This document shows, one piece after another, positions 1-8,520 of a stretch of DNA of 53,311 nt. This DNA comes from Arthrobacter sp. HY1533. Lineage in GTDB: Bacteria > Actinomycetota > Actinomycetes > Actinomycetales > Micrococcaceae. The stretch lies in NCBI RefSeq assembly GCF_027568515.1, contig NZ_JANKZF010000033.1, forward strand, positions 1 to 53,311, in the 5' to 3' direction. Each line of letters opens with the position of its first letter. The stretch's first letter is position 1. The notes below the pieces were generated by a model. That model made no database searches. It saw nothing but the letters and a program-made list of their open reading frames with translations, and had not been told where the DNA came from. The position numbers were made by a program, and so were the translations under genes.

Positions 1-255
1 TTCCCGGACTGCACCAGTCCGGCCACCTGGACCGAAGCCCACCACATCATCCCCTGGCAGGCAGGCGGGGAAACCAGCGTTGAGAACGGCTGCCTGCTCT
101 GCAGCCACCACCACACCCTGCTCCACACCAGCGACTGGAGCATCCAGCTCATCAACGGCACCCCCTGGTTCACACCACCCTGGATCATCGACCACACCCA
201 AACCCCACGCCGCAACACCTACCACCACGGCCTCACCCCACAACAACACCCCTAA
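1..255 (+). CDS. HNH endonuclease domain protein, C-terminal fragment
   Basis: This is the last 84 codons of a reading frame cut by the window edge and ending in TAA. It shows an HNH nuclease core: a Cys near the left end (FPDC), then EAHHIIPW, an Asn in VENGCLLC, and a final C-x2-HHH cluster, which is the usual metal and catalytic set. In actinobacteria this tail normally belongs to DUF222-HNH proteins, a large multicopy family in Arthrobacter; the DUF222 part would lie left of the window. Target and role are unknown. A GC-rich hairpin follows 18 bases later. Confidence 0.8.
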   Translation, partial: FPDCTSPATWTEAHHIIPWQAGGETSVENGCLLCSHHHTLLHTSDWSIQLINGTPWFTPPWIIDHTQTPRRNTYHHGLTPQQHP

Positions 256-273
256 CCCAACCGCAACGGAAAA

Positions 274-301
274 GGGCCCCGATCCAAGGAGATCGGGGCC
301 C
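274..301. terminator. GC-rich hairpin between convergent genes
   Basis: Perfect 11-bp arms (GGGCCCCGATC, 274-284 and its complement 291-301) enclose a 6-nt loop. It sits between the HNH gene (+) and the marR-type gene (-). There is no clear T tract, so it may be a bidirectional terminator or mRNA end stabiliser. Confidence 0.6.
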
Positions 302-335
302 AACTGCGTCAAACTGTGGCGAGAAACGCCGGGGA

Positions 336-791
336 CTATTTGTGTCCCGCCACCGATTCGCCCAGCTTGCCGGTCAGCTCCAGCAATGTGCGCATCTCAT
401 CGTCGGTGAGCGCGGCATCCATGACTTCAAGGATGTTGCGCACATGCGCCCGGCCCACCTGCTTTTGCAGTGCAGCGCCCTCCTCTGTCAGCCCAATGAG
501 CACGCCGCGCTTGTCGTCCTCGGGTGTCTTGCGCTGGATCAGCCCACGGGCCTCGAGCCGGTCCACCATGCGGGAGATGCTTGGCTGCGTCAGCAACACA
601 TGGTCGTTGAGTTCATTCAGGCGCAGCCAGCCGCTGGGGCAGCGGGACAAGCTGTAGAGCACGTCGTACTCCCTGCTGCCGAGGGCCTTGAAGCTGGGTT
701 CCTTCTGGAGCTCCCGCATCACGGCCACCTGGGTGCGCAACAGCGATTCCCAGGCATCCGTGGCCAGTTTCCGGTGCGCGGCGGCGGACAT
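336..791 (-). CDS. MarR family transcriptional regulator
   Basis: A 151-residue protein of typical MarR length. It has the winged-helix core (LNELNDHVLLTQPSISRMVDRLEARGLIQRK) followed by the wing signature EDDKRGVLIGLTEEG, flanked by helices that would form the dimer interface. MarR proteins bind palindromic DNA and are released by small aromatic ligands or oxidants. The start codon lies one base after the stop codon of the upstream monooxygenase gene, so the two are co-transcribed, and the regulator probably controls its own operon through the palindrome at 1942-1961. The ligand cannot be told from sequence. Confidence 0.9.
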   Translation of the reverse strand: MSAAAHRKLATDAWESLLRTQVAVMRELQKEPSFKALGSREYDVLYSLSRCPSGWLRLNELNDHVLLTQPSISRMVDRLEARGLIQRKTPEDDKRGVLIGLTEEGAALQKQVGRAHVRNILEVMDAALTDDEMRTLLELTGKLGESVAGHK

Positions 792-792
792 G

Positions 793-1908
793 TCAGTTCA
801 CCCCTGCAGCGGTTGTGGAAGCGGTGGCAGCCTTGGCCCGGGCGGCCTCACGGCGGGCCTCGAACGTGGGGCCCTCCGGGATGTCCGCCGGGCGGTTGGC
901 CGCAAACTCCTTGCGCAGCGTGGGCAGGACCTCTGAGCCAAACAGGTCCAGCTGTTCCAGGACGGTCTTCAACGGCAGGCCGGCATGGTCAACCAGGAAC
1001 AGCTGGCGCTGGTAGTCGCCAAAGTAGTCGCGGAACGTCAACGTCTTTTCGATCAGTTCCTGCGGGCTGCCCACTGTCAGCGGCGTCTGCGAGGTGAAGT
1101 CCTCCATGGACGGGCCGTGGCCGTAGACGGGTGCGTTGTCGAAGTACGGGCGGAACTCGTTGACGGCGTCCTGCGAGTTCTTGCGGATGAAGAACTGCCC
1201 GCCCAGGCCAACCATGGCCTGTTCCGGTGTTCCGTGGCCGTAGTGTGCGTAGCGCTCACGGTAGAGGCCGATCAGCTGCTGGTAGTGCTCCTTGGGCCAG
1301 AAGATGTTGTTGGCGAAGAATCCGTCGCCGTAGTAGGCGGCAATCTCCGCCACCTGGGGCGTGCGGATGGCGCCGTGCCACACGAACGGGGCGACGCCGT
1401 CGAGCGGGCGGGGCGTGGATGTGAAGCCGCGCAGCGGTGTGCGGAACTTGCCTTCCCAGTTCACCACTTCCTCGTCCCAGAGGCGGCGCAGCAGGGCGTA
1501 GTTTTCCACTGTCAGTTCCACGGAGTCCTGGTTGTTCTTGCCGAACCAGGGGTACACGGCGCCCATGTTGCCGCGGCCCAGCACCAGGTCAACACGGCCT
1601 TCGGCCAGGTGCTGGAGCGTTGCGTAGTCCTCGGCGATCTTGACCGGGTCGTTGGTGGTGATCAGCGTGGTGGAGGTGGAGAGGATGATCTTCTCCGTCT
1701 GCGCTGCGATGTAGGCCAAGATGGTGGTGGGGGAGCTGGGGTAGAACGGCGGGTTGTGGTGCTCGCCCGTGGCAAACACATCCATGCCGATGTCTTCGGC
1801 GTGCTTGGCGATCGTGGTGATGGCTTTCAGGCGCTCGTGCTCGGTCGGCGTGCGGCCCGTGGTGGGGTCCATGGTGATGTCGCCAACACTGAAGATTCCG
1901 AACTGCAT
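793..1908 (-). CDS. FMN-dependent luciferase-like monooxygenase, CE1758 family
   Basis: A 371-residue LLM-class flavin oxidoreductase (TIM-barrel bacterial luciferase fold). The start MQFGIFSVGD, the EHHNPPFYPSSP segment, the GRVDLVLGRGN loop and the central PFVWHGAIRTP region match what I recall of the CE1758 family, usually described as an FMN-dependent monooxygenase partnered with a flavin reductase. No reductase gene is adjacent here. A good ribosome site (AAAGGAG) precedes the ATG. It is the first gene of a two-gene unit with a MarR regulator. The substrate is unknown; the link to a MarR protein suggests response to an aromatic or electrophilic compound. Confidence 0.85.
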   Translation of the reverse strand: MQFGIFSVGDITMDPTTGRTPTEHERLKAITTIAKHAEDIGMDVFATGEHHNPPFYPSSPTTILAYIAAQTEKIILSTSTTLITTNDPVKIAEDYATLQHLAEGRVDLVLGRGNMGAVYPWFGKNNQDSVELTVENYALLRRLWDEEVVNWEGKFRTPLRGFTSTPRPLDGVAPFVWHGAIRTPQVAEIAAYYGDGFFANNIFWPKEHYQQLIGLYRERYAHYGHGTPEQAMVGLGGQFFIRKNSQDAVNEFRPYFDNAPVYGHGPSMEDFTSQTPLTVGSPQELIEKTLTFRDYFGDYQRQLFLVDHAGLPLKTVLEQLDLFGSEVLPTLRKEFAANRPADIPEGPTFEARREAARAKAATASTTAAGVN

Positions 1909-1941
1909 GGTGTGCTCCTTTTGTCCCGCGGGGTCTCCGCA

Positions 1942-1961
1942 AGATATATGCGTTTGTATCT
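1942..1961. promoter_or_regulatory. Candidate MarR operator
   Basis: A 20-bp imperfect inverted repeat: AGATA at 1942-1946 and TATCT at 1957-1961 are perfect ends, and 7 of 10 positions match between halves. It lies 34-53 bases upstream of the monooxygenase start, in an AT-rich patch where the promoter is expected. The size fits a MarR dimer site. The assignment to the regulator at 336-791 is inference. Confidence 0.5.
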
Positions 1962-2109
1962 AATATACCTGCCAACCTCAGGGGTGGCCAATATGTTCCC
2001 GAGGTGTCCTGCGGCTCATTGCGGCGGGCGGAGCCAAAAGCTACCGGCGGGTATTAGTATGCTCATCAAGGGTGTGTTGCGCACATCACACATGATGAAA
2101 AGGAATCCC

Positions 2110-3585
2110 ATGGCTTCATTGCAGCGCGGCGTGGCCGGGCGCTCCGTCAGGTTGGCGCCCACCGCCGGCGCAATTGTGGGCTTCCTGGTCCTGGTGGAGC
2201 TCACCAGCGGCATCCTGCAGGGCTACTACACGCCGCTGTTGACGGACATTGCCCGGTTCCTCGGCATCCACGACGCCGACGTCAACTGGTTCGAGGCGGC
2301 CCAGCTGATGGTCAGCGCCCTGGTGGTGCCGGTGCTCGCCAAGCTGGGCGACATGGTGGGCCACCGCAAGATTCTGCTCATCTCCACGGCACTGACCGCG
2401 GCAGCCTCGTGGGGCGTGGCCTTTGCCCCCAATTTCTGGTTGTTCCTGGCCGCCTGGGCGCTGCAGGGCTTCTACGTGGTCTGGCTGCCGCTGGAAGTCG
2501 CACTCATCTTCAGCCGCTCACACAAGCAGCCCGACGGCGCCGCGGTCACCCGCAGGGCGGCCGGCATCCTCGTGGCCGGCCTCGAGTTCGGCGTGATTGC
2601 CGGCGCCCTCGCCGGCGGCTTCATTGGCGGCGCCTTCCCGGACAAGCTGTGGCTCACACTCATGATCCCTGCCATCGCGGTCACCCTCTGCTTCTTCGTG
2701 ATCCTGTTCGGCGTCCCCGAATCCGAGAACCGCACGGGCGGCCGCATCGACATGGTTGGGCTGACGATGCTCTCGACCGGCCTGCTGCTCATCACGGCCG
2801 GCCTGACCTTCATGCGCATCAACGGCCCCGGCACCTGGTGGGCATGGGCCGCCGTCGTGCTGGGCATCCTCTCACTCGTGCCGTTCACGCGCCACGAACT
2901 GGGCCACAAGGATCCTCTCGTGGACATCCGCCTGCTCCGTCAGCCCAGCATGTGGCCGGTCCAGCTGACCGCGTTCCTGTTCGGCGTCTCCGTGCTCGGT
3001 GCGCAGGCCCCGCTGTCCACGTTCGCCCGCACCGACCCCGCCGAGGTTGGCTACGGCCTCGGCGTGAGCTCGGGCCTTGTCTCGATCCTGATTGGCGTCT
3101 ACGTCCTGGGCCTGCTGGTCGGCGCGCTCCTGTACCCGGTCGTCACCAAATGGACGACGCCGAGACTCACCTTGATGGGGGCGGCCCTCCTTGTCGCTGT
3201 GGGCTACCTGTTGTTCCTGCCCTTCCACGATTCCATGGCGCAGGTGCTGACCAACATGGCCATTGCCGGCATCGGCAGCGGCGCCCTTGTGGCGGCCCTG
3301 CCCTCGGCCGCCGCGGCGGCAGCCCCGCTGACCCAGACGGGCATGGCCACCGGGCTGACGAACGCCACCAAGACCCTGGGTGGCGCCTTCGCCTCGTGCG
3401 TGTTCGGCATCGCCCTGGCCGGCCAGGCCCTCGGCTCACTGACACCCGGGGCGGGCAGCACGGCGGCCCCGATCGAGGGCTACATGCTCGTGTGGACCAT
3501 TTGCGGTGTCACCGCCTTGGTTGCCGCGGTGGCCCTGTACTTCGTGCCAAAGCTCGCGTTCGGGCCCACCCTGCCGCTGGATTAG
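2110..3585 (+). CDS. MFS transporter (drug/metabolite exporter type)
   Basis: A 491-residue integral membrane protein of the major facilitator superfamily, with a dozen or more hydrophobic segments. The conserved loop 2-3 motif is visible as KLGDMVGHRKIL after the second membrane segment. A second half begins near DKLWLTLMIPA and the protein ends FVPKLAFGPTLPLD. The start was set at the ATG at 2110 because AAAGGA lies 5 nt upstream; in-frame ATGs at 2059, 2092 and 2095 lack this. It is convergent with the RND exporter gene, with only 18 bases between stops and no hairpin. Probable export role; substrate unknown. Confidence 0.85.
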   Translation: MASLQRGVAGRSVRLAPTAGAIVGFLVLVELTSGILQGYYTPLLTDIARFLGIHDADVNWFEAAQLMVSALVVPVLAKLGDMVGHRKILLISTALTAAASWGVAFAPNFWLFLAAWALQGFYVVWLPLEVALIFSRSHKQPDGAAVTRRAAGILVAGLEFGVIAGALAGGFIGGAFPDKLWLTLMIPAIAVTLCFFVILFGVPESENRTGGRIDMVGLTMLSTGLLLITAGLTFMRINGPGTWWAWAAVVLGILSLVPFTRHELGHKDPLVDIRLLRQPSMWPVQLTAFLFGVSVLGAQAPLSTFARTDPAEVGYGLGVSSGLVSILIGVYVLGLLVGALLYPVVTKWTTPRLTLMGAALLVAVGYLLFLPFHDSMAQVLTNMAIAGIGSGALVAALPSAAAAAAPLTQTGMATGLTNATKTLGGAFASCVFGIALAGQALGSLTPGAGSTAAPIEGYMLVWTICGVTALVAAVALYFVPKLAFGPTLPLD

Positions 3586-3603
3586 GCCGGGGTTGACGGC
3601 TGT

Positions 3604-6600
3604 TCAGTCCGCGGCGCGGCGGCCGCGGATCTTCGGGATGGCACCCGTGGTCCAGTCCTGAAACTCATTGGCGGAGTCCGTTCCTGCACCGCCGGAGGAA
3701 CCCGCGCCGGATTCCGGGGTGGGTGTGTGGACCACCTTGAGCGCCTTGATGAGATCGCGCTTTTCCTTGCGGCCCTCCACCAGGCGGTACAGCACAGGCA
3801 CCAGGATCAGCGTCAGGGCCGTGGAGGAGACCAGCCCGCCCACCACCACAATGGCCAGCGGCTGCGAGATGAAACCGCCACCGCCCGTCAGGCCGAGAGC
3901 CATGGGGGTCAGGGCAAAGATGGTGGCCAGGGCCGTCATGAGGATGGGGCGCAGGCGCTGACGGGCACCGTGTTCAATGGCGTCGGCCACGTTCATGGCG
4001 GGCCTGTCCCCGGACGGCTGGCGGTACTGGTTGATGAGGTCAATGAGCACAATGGCGTTCGTGACCACAATGCCCACCAGCATCAGCATGCCGATCAGGG
4101 ACGGCAGGCCCAACGGGACCCGGGTGATGAGCAGCAGGCCAATGGCGCCGGTTGCGGCGAACGGGATGGACACCAGCAGGATCAGCGGCTGGATGAGCGA
4201 CTTGAACGTGGCAACCATGATCACGTAGACAATGGCAACGGCCGCCAGCATGGCCAGCCCCAGCTGCTGGAACGACTCCGCCTGCTGCGTGGCCGCACCG
4301 CCAATGGATGCAATGGTGCCGGCCGGCAGGGTTGTCGCATCCAGGCGCTTGGAGACCTCGGCGCTGAGCGAGCCCAGGGCGTCGCCCTCGGGCGTGACGG
4401 AGACGGTGGCGGTGCGCTGGCCGTCGGAGGAGGTGACGGTCAGCGGCGTCTGGACTTCCTTGACGGTGGCCACGGCGGAGAGCGGGACGGGCCCGGCTGC
4501 CGTGGGAACCTGGGCGGCGGCCAGGGCTGCCACGGAATCAAACTTGGTGCCGAGGCCAATCTGCACCCGGTAGTCGGTGGTGTCGATGCGCACCGTGCCG
4601 CCCGGGATGGGGCTGACGGTGGCGGCGAGCAGGCCCGTGATCTGCTGCTCGTCCAGGCCCGCGGCCACGGCCTTGGCCCTGTCCACGCTGACCTGGACCA
4701 CGGGCTGGGTGCCGCTGAGGTTGCTGGAGACCGATTGGGCCCCTGGCAGGCCGGTCATGGCCTTGACCAGGGCGTCGCTGGCTGCCTGCAGTTCATCGCC
4801 CGTTGAGGACTTGACGGTGATGTCCACTGTGCTGGAGGTGCCGAAGCCGCCGCCCTGCGAGCCAAGGCTGATGGTGCCTGCATCCTTGATGCCGTCAATG
4901 GCAGTCAGGACCTTGTCCTTCAGCGCCACCTGGTCCGCATCGGGGTTGGTGATGACCTGGAAGGAAGCGCTGGACGCACCCGAGGACAGCAGGGCCGCAA
5001 AGCCGCCGGAGCCGTTGCCCACGGTCACCTGGACATCGGTGATGCCGTCAATGCCGTCCAGCACGGCCTCGACCTTCTTGGAGGCCTCGTTGGTGACCTC
5101 CAGGCTGGTTCCCGGGGGCATGTCCTGCTGGATGCTGATGCTGTTCTGCCCGGTGTCGCCCAGCAAGTTGGTGGGCAGCAGCGGGGTCATGGCGAGTGTG
5201 GCCAGCAGGATGACGCCGCCGGCCACGAGCGTGATGACGGGGTGCTTTTGCGTCTTGGCCAGGATGGGCAGGTAGCCGCGCTGCAGGCGGGAGCCGCGTT
5301 CCTTCTCCTCCACGGCGCTCAGCAGCGCCTGCCCGCTCAGGGCGGTGCCGCCGTCGTCCACGGAAGTGGAAGTGGAAGCGGAAGCGGCGGAGCCAGCCGG
5401 CGCGGGGGACTTCAGGAACCAGTACGCCAGCACCGGCACAATGGTCAGCGAGACCAGCAGCGACGCGATCAGCGCAAAGGTGACGGTGAGGGCGAAGGGA
5501 CGGAACAGCTCGCCGGCCAGGCTGCCCACAAACGCGATGGGCAGGAACACGGCCACGGTGGTCAGTGTCGAAGCCGTGATGGCCGCAGCCACCTCGCGAA
5601 TGGCGGCCAGGATGGCTGTCTTCTTGTCCTCGCCGTAGCTCAGGTGCCGCTTGATGTTCTCAATGACCACAATGGAGTCATCCACCACCCGGCCAATGGC
5701 AATCGTGAGCGCGCCCAGGGTCAGGATGTTCAGCGAGTAGCCCGTGGCCCACAGGCCAATGAACGTCACCAGCAGAGAAAGCGGGATGGAGATGGCGGTG
5801 ACCAGCGTGGAGCGCACCGACATCAGGAAGACCAGGATGACCGCGACAGCGAAGCCAAGCCCCAGCAGTCCCTCCACCGTGAGGTCGTGGATGGACTTTT
5901 CAATGAAGGGCGCCTGGTCCAGGACAGTGGTGAACTGGACGTTGTTGCCCATCGCGGCGGCGATTTCCGGCAGCACCTCGTTGACCTGGTGCGAGAGGGT
6001 CACGGTGTCCGCGGCGGGCTTCTTGGTGATGGACAGTGCCAGCGTGGGCTCGCCGTTGGTGCGCGTGATGGAGGTGGTGGGGTCATCGGCCAGGGCGACG
6101 GCGGCCACCTGGGCAATCGTCGGGGCCGCGCCGTCGGCGGTGGAACCGGAAAGCGGCAGGGCCTTGACGGCGTCGAGCGAGTCCACGGGGCTGCCGGCCT
6201 GGATGGACAGGGTCAGGCCGTCGGTGTCCAGCGTCCCGACCGGGATCAGCGTGCCGTTGTTCTTCAGCGCGGTGGCGATGGAGCCGGGGTTCACTCCGGC
6301 GGCGGCCATCTTGGCGGGGTCCGGCAGGATCTGGATGTGTTGGGAGTTGGCGCCGCTGACATCGGCGCTGCGGATGCCGTCAATCTTCATGAGCCGGGGC
6401 ACGGCCGTCGCCTGAAGCTGGGTGTTCAGGGCGGCAAGGTCCGCATCCGAGGAAACTGCCAAAAAGACGATGGGGAAGTCGGCGATGCTGCCGGCAATGG
6501 GCTGCGGCTGGACTCCGTCGGGCAGCCGGCCGCTGACGTTGGAGATGGCCCGGTCAATCTGGTTCCGGGCACGGTCCAGGTTGGTGCCGTAGGCGAAGGA

Positions 6601-6882
6601 GAGGTTGATGGTGGAGACGCCGCTGCGCGAGGTGGAGGTGCTGGATTCCAGCCCCTCCACCGCGTTCAGTGCAGCCTCGAGTGGCTCGCTGACCTGCTTG
6701 TCCACCACCGCGGGGGAGGCGCCCGGCATGGCCGAGACCACTGTGGTCTGCGGGAAGTCGATGCTGGGGATGAGTTCCTGCTTCAAGGAGCCGAGCGTGA
6801 TCACCCCGAACACCACCGCAAAGATGGTGACCAGGGCAATCAGCGCCCGGTTGCCCAAGGACATTTTGGCCAAATTAAACAT
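3604..6882 (-). CDS. RND-type efflux permease (AcrB/SwrC-like)
   Basis: A 1092-residue transporter with the internal duplication typical of the HAE/AcrB branch: one membrane helix then a large extracytoplasmic loop in each half. The proton-relay segment in TM4 is present as GRVVDDSIVVIENI, including the Asp pair. The start MFNLAKMSLGNRALIALVTIF matches Gram-positive members such as Bacillus SwrC/YerP rather than a three-part Gram-negative pump. No periplasmic adaptor or outer-membrane partner gene is nearby, as expected for a monoderm cell. ATG at 6882 follows GGGAG by 7 nt; an in-frame TTG lies one codon earlier. A Ser/Gly-rich tail follows the last helix. Substrate unknown. Confidence 0.88.
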   Translation of the reverse strand: MFNLAKMSLGNRALIALVTIFAVVFGVITLGSLKQELIPSIDFPQTTVVSAMPGASPAVVDKQVSEPLEAALNAVEGLESSTSTSRSGVSTINLSFAYGTNLDRARNQIDRAISNVSGRLPDGVQPQPIAGSIADFPIVFLAVSSDADLAALNTQLQATAVPRLMKIDGIRSADVSGANSQHIQILPDPAKMAAAGVNPGSIATALKNNGTLIPVGTLDTDGLTLSIQAGSPVDSLDAVKALPLSGSTADGAAPTIAQVAAVALADDPTTSITRTNGEPTLALSITKKPAADTVTLSHQVNEVLPEIAAAMGNNVQFTTVLDQAPFIEKSIHDLTVEGLLGLGFAVAVILVFLMSVRSTLVTAISIPLSLLVTFIGLWATGYSLNILTLGALTIAIGRVVDDSIVVIENIKRHLSYGEDKKTAILAAIREVAAAITASTLTTVAVFLPIAFVGSLAGELFRPFALTVTFALIASLLVSLTIVPVLAYWFLKSPAPAGSAASASTSTSVDDGGTALSGQALLSAVEEKERGSRLQRGYLPILAKTQKHPVITLVAGGVILLATLAMTPLLPTNLLGDTGQNSISIQQDMPPGTSLEVTNEASKKVEAVLDGIDGITDVQVTVGNGSGGFAALLSSGASSASFQVITNPDADQVALKDKVLTAIDGIKDAGTISLGSQGGGFGTSSTVDITVKSSTGDELQAASDALVKAMTGLPGAQSVSSNLSGTQPVVQVSVDRAKAVAAGLDEQQITGLLAATVSPIPGGTVRIDTTDYRVQIGLGTKFDSVAALAAAQVPTAAGPVPLSAVATVKEVQTPLTVTSSDGQRTATVSVTPEGDALGSLSAEVSKRLDATTLPAGTIASIGGAATQQAESFQQLGLAMLAAVAIVYVIMVATFKSLIQPLILLVSIPFAATGAIGLLLITRVPLGLPSLIGMLMLVGIVVTNAIVLIDLINQYRQPSGDRPAMNVADAIEHGARQRLRPILMTALATIFALTPMALGLTGGGGFISQPLAIVVVGGLVSSTALTLILVPVLYRLVEGRKEKRDLIKALKVVHTPTPESGAGSSGGAGTDSANEFQDWTTGAIPKIRGRRAAD

Positions 6883-6954
6883 CAAACCACTCCCAGTGCT
6901 TCATGTCGCTTGCGTCCAGGCCCCGGGGCCTTGGGGCTGTCCTTACGGCAGGTG

Positions 6955-8442
6955 TTACTTCAACTGCAGTGAGGCCGCCGTGGCAGCCAGGCTCTTTTCA
7001 AACAGCTCGGCATCGTCGTTGAGCTTGGTGCCGTAGGTGGGCATCATGGAGCGCAGGGAATCCTGCCACTCCAGCTTGAACTTGCGCGGGAAGCAGCGCT
7101 GCAGCAGTTCGATCATGATCGGCACGGCCGTGGATGCTCCGGGGGATGCGCCCAGCAGTGCTGAAATGGTGCCGTCGGCGGCCGTGATGACCTCGGTGCC
7201 GAACTGCAGCACGCCGCCCTTCTTGGCGTCCTTCTTGATGATCTGCACACGCTGGCCGGCAGTGATGAGTTCCCAGTCCTTGCCGTCGGCCTGCGGGAAG
7301 TACTCGTGGAGCGCATCCACCTTGCCGGCGCGGGACTTGGTGACCTCGCCCACCAGGTACTTGACCAGGTCCAGGTTGTCCTTGCCCACGGCCAGCATGG
7401 GGATCAGGTTGCTGGGGCGGATGGAACCGGGGAGGTCCATGTAGCTGCCGGTCTTGAGGTACTTGGTGGAGAATCCGCCGTACGGGCCGAACAGCAGTGA
7501 GCGCTTGCCGTCAACGTAGCGGGTGTCCAGGTGGGGCACCGACATGGGCGGGGCGCCCACGGAAGCCTGGCCGTAAACCTTGGCGCTGTGCTTGGAGGCG
7601 ATGTCCGGATCCGTGCAGCGGAAGAACTGGCCGGAGACGGGGAAGCCGCCGAAGCCCTTGCCCTCGGGGATGCCCGACTTCTGCAGCAGGTGCAGGGCGC
7701 CGCCGCCGGAGCCGATGAACACAAACTTGGCCTTGATCTTGCCGTGTTCACCGGAGGAGGGGTGCTTGAGCGAGACGTCCCAGCCGCCGTCGGAGGAGCG
7801 GGCAACATCGGTCACTGAGGTGCCGTAGTTGACCTCGACGCCGTTCTTGCCCATGTACCCGATGAGTTCACGGGTCAGGGCGCCAAAGTCCACGTCGGTG
7901 CCTTCGGCTGAGCGCGTGGCGCTGACAACCTGCTGGGGGTCGCGGCCCTTCATGACCAGCGGGGCCCACTTGGCAATGGTGGCCGGGTCCTCGGAGTATT
8001 CCATGGACGCGAACAGGGGGCTGGACTTCAGTGCCTCATGCCGGGTCTTGAGGAACTTCCTGTGCGCCTCGCCAATGACGAAGCTCATGTGCGGAACCGT
8101 GTTGATGAAGCCCTTGGGGGAGCCGATCAGCGACTGGTCCACCAGGTGCGCCCAGAACTGGCGCGAGAGCTGGAATTGCTCGTTGATGTTGATGGCCTTG
8201 GCCGGGTTGACGGAACCGTCGGCGGCCGCCGGGGAGTAGTTAAGCTCACAGAGCGCGGAGTGGCCGGTGCCGGCATTGTTCCACGGGCTGGAGGATTCCA
8301 ATCCGGGAGTGTCGAGCTGTTCGAACAGCGCAATCTTCCAGGTTGGTTCGAGTTGCTTGAGCATGGTACCCAGCGTGGCGCTCATGATGCCGCCTCCGAT
8401 GAGGACGACGTCAGCGTCTTTGGTGTTCGAAATGAAGGTCAC
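6955..8442 (-). CDS. mqo: Malate:quinone oxidoreductase
   Basis: A 495-residue FAD enzyme that oxidises malate to oxaloacetate and passes electrons to the membrane quinone pool; it complements or replaces soluble malate dehydrogenase in the TCA cycle. Seen: N-terminal dinucleotide fold [16 protein letters not shown], then the family-specific [20 protein letters not shown] block, and a C-terminal region with [10 protein letters not shown] and FPRKFKLEW. Length is normal. The GTG at 8442 was chosen because GGAG lies 6 nt upstream; a TTG two codons earlier would leave no spacing. It lies 72 bases upstream of the RND exporter, with no strong terminator between. Confidence 0.95.
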   Translation of the reverse strand: MTFISNTKDADVVLIGGGIMSATLGTMLKQLEPTWKIALFEQLDTPGLESSSPWNNAGTGHSALCELNYSPAAADGSVNPAKAININEQFQLSRQFWAHLVDQSLIGSPKGFINTVPHMSFVIGEAHRKFLKTRHEALKSSPLFASMEYSEDPATIAKWAPLVMKGRDPQQVVSATRSAEGTDVDFGALTRELIGYMGKNGVEVNYGTSVTDVARSSDGGWDVSLKHPSSGEHGKIKAKFVFIGSGGGALHLLQKSGIPEGKGFGGFPVSGQFFRCTDPDIASKHSAKVYGQASVGAPPMSVPHLDTRYVDGKRSLLFGPYGGFSTKYLKTGSYMDLPGSIRPSNLIPMLAVGKDNLDLVKYLVGEVTKSRAGKVDALHEYFPQADGKDWELITAGQRVQIIKKDAKKGGVLQFGTEVITAADGTISALLGASPGASTAVPIMIELLQRCFPRKFKLEWQDSLRSMMPTYGTKLNDDAELFEKSLAATAASLQLK

Positions 8443-8466
8443 AGTCAACTCCGGTAGAGGCTCTTC

Positions 8467-8476
8467 CTAGCGCTAG
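8467..8476. promoter_or_regulatory. CTAGCGCTAG palindrome upstream of mqo
   Basis: A perfect 10-bp palindrome 25-34 bases before the mqo start. A -10-like TACGCT on the minus strand lies just upstream. It could be an operator, but no regulator is assigned. Confidence 0.25.
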
Positions 8477-8520
8477 AAGCGTATCGCGGCGGGGACTGGA
8501 TGCGTAAATCCGCTTGCTGC

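Noticed and set aside
985-2109. Long in-frame extension upstream of the MFS transporter
   Set aside because: It is antisense to the monooxygenase gene and only appears open because of GC skew; the ribosome site and membrane start are at 2110.
3727-6972. Large plus-strand open frames opposite the RND gene
   Set aside because: Gly/His/Arg/Gln-rich translations without domains, mirrored from codon bias of the real minus-strand gene.
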